29,002 nucleotides of DNA from Beijerinckiaceae bacterium (lineage in GTDB: Bacteria > Pseudomonadota > Alphaproteobacteria > Rhizobiales > Beijerinckiaceae), in assembly GCA_947380915.1 (NCBI GenBank), contig CANCSY010000018.1, positions 1-29,002 of the forward strand, written 5' to 3'. Both the position numbers and the translations under genes were made by a program. Positions 24,883 to 29,002 of the stretch are shown piece by piece. Position 1 is the first letter of the stretch, and every line of letters begins with the position of its first letter. Below the pieces are notes generated by a model, which had not been told where the DNA came from, did not search any database, and saw only the letters and a list, made by a program, of their open reading frames with translations.

Positions 24883-26688
24883 ATGAGCGTCGACGCGCAC
24901 AGCGCACACAAGATCGAAGGGGAGCCGCTGGGGGGCGAAGTTGAACTCGCCCTCCCTTCGGCGCCACGTCCCTGGCGCAAGCGTATACTCGCCGGCCTTC
25001 AGGCGCGTTTCGGCTCCAGTCTCACCCGCCGCATCGTGGTGCTGAATCTGGGCGGTCTCGTCGCACTTTTCGTCAGTTTTCTCTATCTCAACCAGTTCCG
25101 CGAGGGCCTGATCGACGCGCGGGTGCAAAGCCTGCAGACCCAGGGCGAGATCATCGCCTCCGCCATCGCCGCCTCCGCCGCAGTGGAGACGGACGCCATC
25201 ACCATCGATCCGGAAAAGCTGCTGCAACTGGCGCCAGGCGAGAGCTATGGCGCGGGGGGCGAGGTCGATCCGGCGCTCGAATTCTCCATCAATCCCGAGC
25301 GTGTCGGCCCAGTGCTGCGCCGCCTCGTGTCACCCACCCGCACAAGGGCGCGGATCTATGATCGCGAAGGCTATCTGCTGCTGGATTCGCGCTCCCTCAC
25401 GGCCCGCTCCAACATTCTGAAATTCGATTTGCCCGCCGTCGGGCAGGATGATGCGCAAGGCACGATTTTCGAGCGCACCTGGAACATGCTGCGCGGGCGT
25501 TTCGGTTCCGTGGGTCTGCCGGTCTATGAAGATATCGGCGTGGGCAACGGGCGTGGCTACCCGGAAGTGGAGGACGCTCTCAAGGGCGCCCCTTCCTCCA
25601 TCGTGCGCGTCAACACCAAGGGCGAAACCATCGTCTCGGTGGCGGTGCCGATCCAGCGTTTTCGCGTGGTGCGCGGCGTGCTGCTCATGTCCACCCAGGG
25701 CGGCGACATCGACAAGATCATCGCCTCTGAACGCTGGGCCATCGTGCGCATCTTTCTCGTCTCCGCTGCGGTGATGTTTCTTCTGTCGGTTTTTCTGGCG
25801 GGCGCCATCGCCGAGCCCATGCGCCGCCTTGCGGAGGCCGCCGAGCGGGTGCGCCGGGGCATCAAGTCGCGGCAGGAAATTCCTGACTTCACCGAACGCT
25901 CCGACGAGATCGGGCATCTGTCGGGCGCCCTGCGCGACATGACCGGCGCCCTCTACAACCGCATCGATGCCATCGAGAGTTTCGCCGCCGATGTGGCGCA
26001 TGAGTTGAAGAATCCACTGACGTCCCTGCGCAGCGCGGTCGAGACCCTCCCCATGGCGCGCAATGATGAATCGCGCGGTCGCCTGCTGGAGATCATCCAG
26101 CATGACGTGCGCCGCCTTGACCGGCTCATCAGCGATATTTCCGACGCCTCCCGCCTCGATGCCGAACTCGCCCGCGCCGACATGCAGTCGGTGGACATGG
26201 CCCAACTGCTGCGCACGGTGGCGGACATGGCCAATCAGGTGGAGCGGGGCGACTGCGTCAGCTTCACCGTCGATGTGGCCGGCAAGGGACCCTATATGGT
26301 GCTCGGGCATGATCTGCGCCTCGGCCAGGTGCTCACCAATCTTCTGGAGAACGCCCGCTCCTTCTCCCCGCGCGGGGGCAGCGTGCGCATCGCCCTGCGC
26401 CGGGGACGGTCAGGCGCACGCCCTGCGCCGAATCAGGAGGGGGTTGAGATCATCGTCGATGATGATGGGCCCGGCATTCCCGCCCATGCTTTCGAGCGCA
26501 TCTTCGAGCGGTTCTACACCGACCGGCCGAATCACGGCTTTGGCCAGAATTCCGGGCTGGGCCTGTCCATTTCCCGTCAGATCGTGGACGCCCATGGGGG
26601 CCGCATCAGCGCCTCCAACCGGCTGGATCCCGGCGGCGGGGTGGTGCGCGGCGCCAGATTCACCATCTGGCTGCCGGATCGCAAATGA
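24883..26688 (+). CDS. chvG: Sensor histidine kinase ChvG
   Basis: Predicted 601-residue membrane sensor kinase. A cytoplasmic N-terminus is followed by a first membrane helix near residues 51-70, a periplasmic sensor region of about 215 residues, a second helix near 286-311, a HAMP domain, the H-box with H373 (V-A-H-E-L-K-N-P-L-T-S) and an ATPase domain with D-D-D-G-P-G-I and G-L-G-L-S-I. In relatives ChvG is held off by periplasmic ExoR; exoR is not in the window. The stop overlaps the hprK start (ATGA), so kinase and HprK are translationally coupled. Confidence 0.95.
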   Translation: MSVDAHSAHKIEGEPLGGEVELALPSAPRPWRKRILAGLQARFGSSLTRRIVVLNLGGLVALFVSFLYLNQFREGLIDARVQSLQTQGEIIASAIAASAAVETDAITIDPEKLLQLAPGESYGAGGEVDPALEFSINPERVGPVLRRLVSPTRTRARIYDREGYLLLDSRSLTARSNILKFDLPAVGQDDAQGTIFERTWNMLRGRFGSVGLPVYEDIGVGNGRGYPEVEDALKGAPSSIVRVNTKGETIVSVAVPIQRFRVVRGVLLMSTQGGDIDKIIASERWAIVRIFLVSAAVMFLLSVFLAGAIAEPMRRLAEAAERVRRGIKSRQEIPDFTERSDEIGHLSGALRDMTGALYNRIDAIESFAADVAHELKNPLTSLRSAVETLPMARNDESRGRLLEIIQHDVRRLDRLISDISDASRLDAELARADMQSVDMAQLLRTVADMANQVERGDCVSFTVDVAGKGPYMVLGHDLRLGQVLTNLLENARSFSPRGGSVRIALRRGRSGARPAPNQEGVEIIVDDDGPGIPAHAFERIFERFYTDRPNHGFGQNSGLGLSISRQIVDAHGGRISASNRLDPGGGVVRGARFTIWLPDRK

Positions 26689-27137
26689 GCGAGGTGGGCG
26701 CCTGGCTGCACGCGACAGCCGTGCTGGTCGCCGAAGGGGCGGTGCTGATTCGCGGCGCTTCGGGGGCGGGCAAGAGCCAGCTGGCTCTCGCGCTCATGGC
26801 CGAAGCGCGGCGGCGCGGCCTGTTCACCGGTCTCATCGGCGATGATCGGGTGCGGGTGCGGGTGAGCGTGGCGGGCGCTCGCGCCATTGTGCAGGGCCAT
26901 CCCTCCATCGGGGGATGGATCGAGGAGCGCGGCTCAGGCATTCTCCCGGAGATTTCCGAAGCGGCGGGTCTCATTTGCTGCGTGGTGGATCTGCTGGACG
27001 AGCCCCCGCGCCTGCCGGAAGGTGAGGCCAACCCGGTCCTTCTGATGGGCGTTTCCCTGCCAGGCCTCGCGCTCTGGACGGGTTGCGCTCCCCAGGAAGG
27101 CGCCCGACGGGTTCTCGCCTTCCTGAAATGGGTATGA
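26685..27137 (+). CDS. hprK: Short HPr kinase/phosphorylase (C-terminal-domain type)
   Basis: Predicted 150-residue HprK consisting only of the catalytic domain; Firmicute HprK is about twice as long. The P-loop is G-A-S-G-A-G-K-S (24-31), D53-D54 follow in I-G-D-D, and I-E-E-R-G (79-83) matches the HprK signature region. In alphaproteobacteria this short form is usual and phosphorylates HPr on a serine. The ATG lies in the chvG stop. A 113-base gap with a palindrome separates it from the EIIA gene, so the downstream pair may have its own promoter. Confidence 0.92.
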   Translation: MSEVGAWLHATAVLVAEGAVLIRGASGAGKSQLALALMAEARRRGLFTGLIGDDRVRVRVSVAGARAIVQGHPSIGGWIEERGSGILPEISEAAGLICCVVDLLDEPPRLPEGEANPVLLMGVSLPGLALWTGCAPQEGARRVLAFLKWV

Positions 27138-27145
27138 GAAAGCAT

Positions 27146-27184
27146 GTAAAATTTACTTGCCATCTTGATTGCAATGCACAAAAT
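27146..27184 (+). promoter_or_regulatory. Candidate internal promoter and palindrome upstream of EIIA-HPr
   Basis: GTAAA-A-TTTAC (27146-27156) is a palindrome about one central base. It abuts a promoter-like TTGCCA (27157-27162), 16-base spacer, CAAAAT (27179-27184). The stretch is notably AT-rich against its surroundings. This would allow EIIA and HPr to be made independently of chvG-hprK. Confidence 0.35.
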
Positions 27185-27250
27185 GACACGCCTTCCGGCT
27201 TGGCCGGTCAGGCGATGCGATGCGGAGCGTTCCATGGGCGGTCGTTGGAA

Positions 27251-27652
27251 ATGATCGGTATGGTGCTGGTGACCCACGGGCGCCTGGCGACGGAGTTCCG
27301 CGCCGCCCTCGAACATGTCGTTGGTCCACAAAAGCAGGTGGAGACCGTGACGATCATGCCCGAGGACGACATGGAGCAACGCCGCAAGGACATTATCGCT
27401 GCGATTCAGGCGGTCGAAGGCGGGTCCGGGGTCATTCTGCTGACCGACATGTTCGGCGGCACCCCCTCGAATCTCGCCATTTCCGTCATGGAAGGGTCCC
27501 GGATCGATGTGGTCGCGGGCATCAATCTGCCCATGCTGATCAAACTCGCGTCCGTGCGGGACCAATCAACCCTTGAACAGGCGGTCGTTCAGGCTCAGGA
27601 TGCCGGTCGGAAATATATTTCCGTCGCCAGCCGTATCTTGAGCGGAAAATGA
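27251..27652 (+). CDS. PTS EIIA component, mannose (EIIA-Man/ManX) type
   Basis: Predicted 133-residue EIIA-Man-fold protein. The phosphorylated histidine is H9 in V-L-V-T-H-G, and the conserved D66 and G-G-T-P-S-N (69-74) complete the active site. No EIIB, EIIC or EIID gene is nearby, so it most likely serves as the terminal phosphate acceptor of a regulatory PTS rather than in sugar uptake. I chose ATG 27251 because it opens the family start M-I-G-M-V-L-V-T-H-G; the frame is open to 27083 but the extra residues are unrelated. The stop overlaps the HPr start. Confidence 0.93.
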   Translation: MIGMVLVTHGRLATEFRAALEHVVGPQKQVETVTIMPEDDMEQRRKDIIAAIQAVEGGSGVILLTDMFGGTPSNLAISVMEGSRIDVVAGINLPMLIKLASVRDQSTLEQAVVQAQDAGRKYISVASRILSGK

Positions 27653-27975
27653 TGGACCAGGACGATTGCAACGATTGCACGGACACCGCCGCCCCCATCG
27701 AGGGCGCTCTCTCCCGCACCTTTGAAATCGTGAACCGCAAGGGCTTGCACGCCCGCGCTACCGCGAAATTCGTGCAATGCGCCGAGAGTTTCGAGGCCGA
27801 GATCTTCGTCAGCCGTTGCGGCGAGACCGTGGGCGGCTCCTCCATCATGGGCATTCTGACCCTTGGCGCGGGCATTGGCTCGACCATCACCGTGTCAGCC
27901 CGAGGCGCGCAGGCGCTCGAAGCCCTCGAGGGGATAGGCGCGCTGATCGCCAACCGCTTTGGCGAAGACGAGTAG
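27649..27975 (+). CDS. ptsH: HPr-family phosphocarrier protein with N-terminal extension
   Basis: Predicted 108-residue HPr, which takes phosphate from enzyme I and passes it to EIIA. The phospho-histidine is H34 in K-G-L-H-A-R-A, and the HprK target serine is S65 in G-S-S-I-M-G. Compared with classical HPr (about 85-90 residues) it has roughly 20 extra N-terminal residues, acidic and carrying C7-x-x-C10; further cysteines are C44 and C57. ATG 27649 overlaps the EIIA stop; ATG 27652 would lose one residue, and both keep the CxxC. No later in-frame ATG occurs before the HPr fold. Ends 2 bases before the convergent pgi stop. Confidence 0.93.
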   Translation: MMDQDDCNDCTDTAAPIEGALSRTFEIVNRKGLHARATAKFVQCAESFEAEIFVSRCGETVGGSSIMGILTLGAGIGSTITVSARGAQALEALEGIGALIANRFGEDE

Positions 27976-27977
27976 AG

Positions 27978-29002
27978 CTAGCCGGTCAGTCCCCGCCGCC
28001 AGCCAATCAGCCCGGCGGTCGAGCCATCGAGCCCCTCCAGCGAGGCAGTGTGATCGCTCACGATCGGCGCCAGCCGGTTGCACAATTCCTTGCCAAGCTC
28101 CACGCCCCATTGATCGAAGGGGTTGATGTCCCAGATCACCGACTGGACGAAGACCTTGTGCTCATAGAGCGCGATCAGGCGGCCGAGCTGCCGGGGCGTC
28201 AGGGCGCGATAAATAAAGGTGCTGGAGGGCCTATCGCCGGGGAAGGTCTTGTGGGGCGCGAGCACCGCTGCTGCTGCGGCGTCCACGCCCTGCGCCAGCA
28301 AGCCAGCCTCCGCCTCGGCCAACGAGCGCCCGCGCATCAGCGCCTCGCTCTGGGCGAGGCAATTGGCGACCAGCAGGGCGTGGTGGTGGGGGTCGGCATG
28401 GGTTGGCTGCGCCGCCACCAGAAAATCCACGGGGATCATGTCCGTCCCCTGATGCAGCATCTGGAAGAAGGCGTGCTGCCCATTGGTGCCCGGCTCGCCC
28501 CAGATGACCGGCGCGGTTTCCAGCGTCACAGCCTCGCCCGCCCGCGTCACCGACTTGCCGTTCGACTCCATGTCGAGCTGTTGCAGATAGGCGGTAACGC
28601 GCCCGAGCCGCTGGTCATAGGGGATCACCGCCTGGGTCTGGCAGCCCCAGACATTGCGATACCAGACCCCAAAGAGGCCCATGAGCACGGGGATATTGTC
28701 CTGCAGCGGGGCCTCCTGAAAATGCCGGTCCACATCATGGCCGCCGCGCAGGAAGGACTCGAAGCCATCGGGGCCGATGAAGATGGCCAGCGACAGGCCG
28801 ATGGAGGACCAGAGGGAATAGCGCCCGCCCACCCAGTCCCACATGCCGAAGATGCGCTCGGGCTTGACGCCGAATTTCCCCGCCAGATCGAGTCGAGTCG
28901 ACACCGCTGCGAAATGATCGCCCACGGCGTCCTCGCCCAGCGCCCCCGCCACCATGGCCCGGGCGGCGCTGGCGTTGGCCATGGTCTCCTGGGTGGTGAA
29001 GG
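27978..29002 (-). CDS. pgi: Glucose-6-phosphate isomerase (3' part; 5' end outside window)
   Basis: The C-terminal part, about 341 codons, of a glucose-6-phosphate isomerase interconverting glucose-6-phosphate and fructose-6-phosphate. Both family signatures are visible: [12 protein letters not shown] and [14 protein letters not shown]. The frame stays open to the last base of the window (F-T-T-Q-E-T-M-A-N upstream of the first internal methionine, 28982), so the gene begins beyond the window and the ATG at 28982 is internal. It converges on the HPr gene with a 2-base gap and no visible terminator. Confidence 0.96.
   Translation of the reverse strand, partial: FTTQETMANASAARAMVAGALGEDAVGDHFAAVSTRLDLAGKFGVKPERIFGMWDWVGGRYSLWSSIGLSLAIFIGPDGFESFLRGGHDVDRHFQEAPLQDNIPVLMGLFGVWYRNVWGCQTQAVIPYDQRLGRVTAYLQQLDMESNGKSVTRAGEAVTLETAPVIWGEPGTNGQHAFFQMLHQGTDMIPVDFLVAAQPTHADPHHHALLVANCLAQSEALMRGRSLAEAEAGLLAQGVDAAAAAVLAPHKTFPGDRPSSTFIYRALTPRQLGRLIALYEHKVFVQSVIWDINPFDQWGVELGKELCNRLAPIVSDHTASLEGLDGSTAGLIGWRRGLTG

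Noticed and set aside
27083..27250. Longer N-terminus for the EIIA protein
   Set aside because: The frame is open upstream but the residues are unrelated to the family, overlap hprK, and the family start is at 27251.
1..29002. CRISPR arrays, tRNA or rRNA genes, insertion sequences, prophage or attachment sites
   Set aside because: No regular spacer-repeat pattern, transposase or integrase motif, or structural RNA gene was seen on either strand by reading; a dedicated tRNA or covariance scan could confirm.

Overview
The window is a compact, GC-rich chromosomal segment of an alphaproteobacterium, most likely of the order Hyphomicrobiales (Rhizobiales). The evidence is gene content: a RegB/RegA (ActS/ActR) redox two-component pair, a ChvI/ChvG pair running into a short HprK, an EIIA-Man-type protein and HPr, an intracellular polyhydroxybutyrate depolymerase, an MmcB-type DNA-repair protein beside regA, and an XRE regulator directly upstream of metK. 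Family or genus cannot be fixed from the sequence alone. No rRNA, tRNA, CRISPR array, insertion sequence or prophage gene was seen, and no gene-free stretch exceeds about 225 bases.

Bases 1-10298 form a plus-strand housekeeping block: a NifU-type Fe-S protein, tsaB, rimI, miaB, phoH, ybeY, a CorC-type CBS protein, lnt, an XRE regulator, metK and trmB. It joins Fe-S delivery, tRNA modification (t6A37, ms2i6A37, m7G46), rRNA maturation and lipoprotein N-acylation. miaB-phoH-ybeY-CorC are chained by 4-base stop/start overlaps. Bases 10299-15090 hold a YgjP-type metallopeptidase and phaZ (minus), then regB and regA (plus) separated by a two-part palindromic element, then mmcB (minus).

Bases 15071-19088 are the most accessory-looking part: a GMC flavin oxidoreductase (overlapping mmcB) faces away from an aminotransferase that overlaps a periplasmic polyamine-binding protein gene with no transporter genes beside it. 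Next come trxA (minus), an NhaD-type Na+/H+ antiporter and a small lipocalin-like protein (plus).

Bases 21387-29002 are a carbon and envelope signalling region: pckA and a HugZ-like FMN protein (minus), chvI-chvG-hprK-EIIA-HPr (plus), and the 3' part of pgi (minus, running off the window). The phosphotransfer proteins have no sugar permease nearby, which fits a regulatory PTS next to two gluconeogenic/glycolytic enzymes.

I did not find an obviously new multi-gene system. The best leads are regulatory: the composite palindrome between regB and regA, a motif shared by the XRE-regulator and metK upstream regions with an array of CGTTC/GAACG half-sites, a terminator placed only 12 bases before trmB, and an HPr with an N-terminal extension carrying a CxxC pair.
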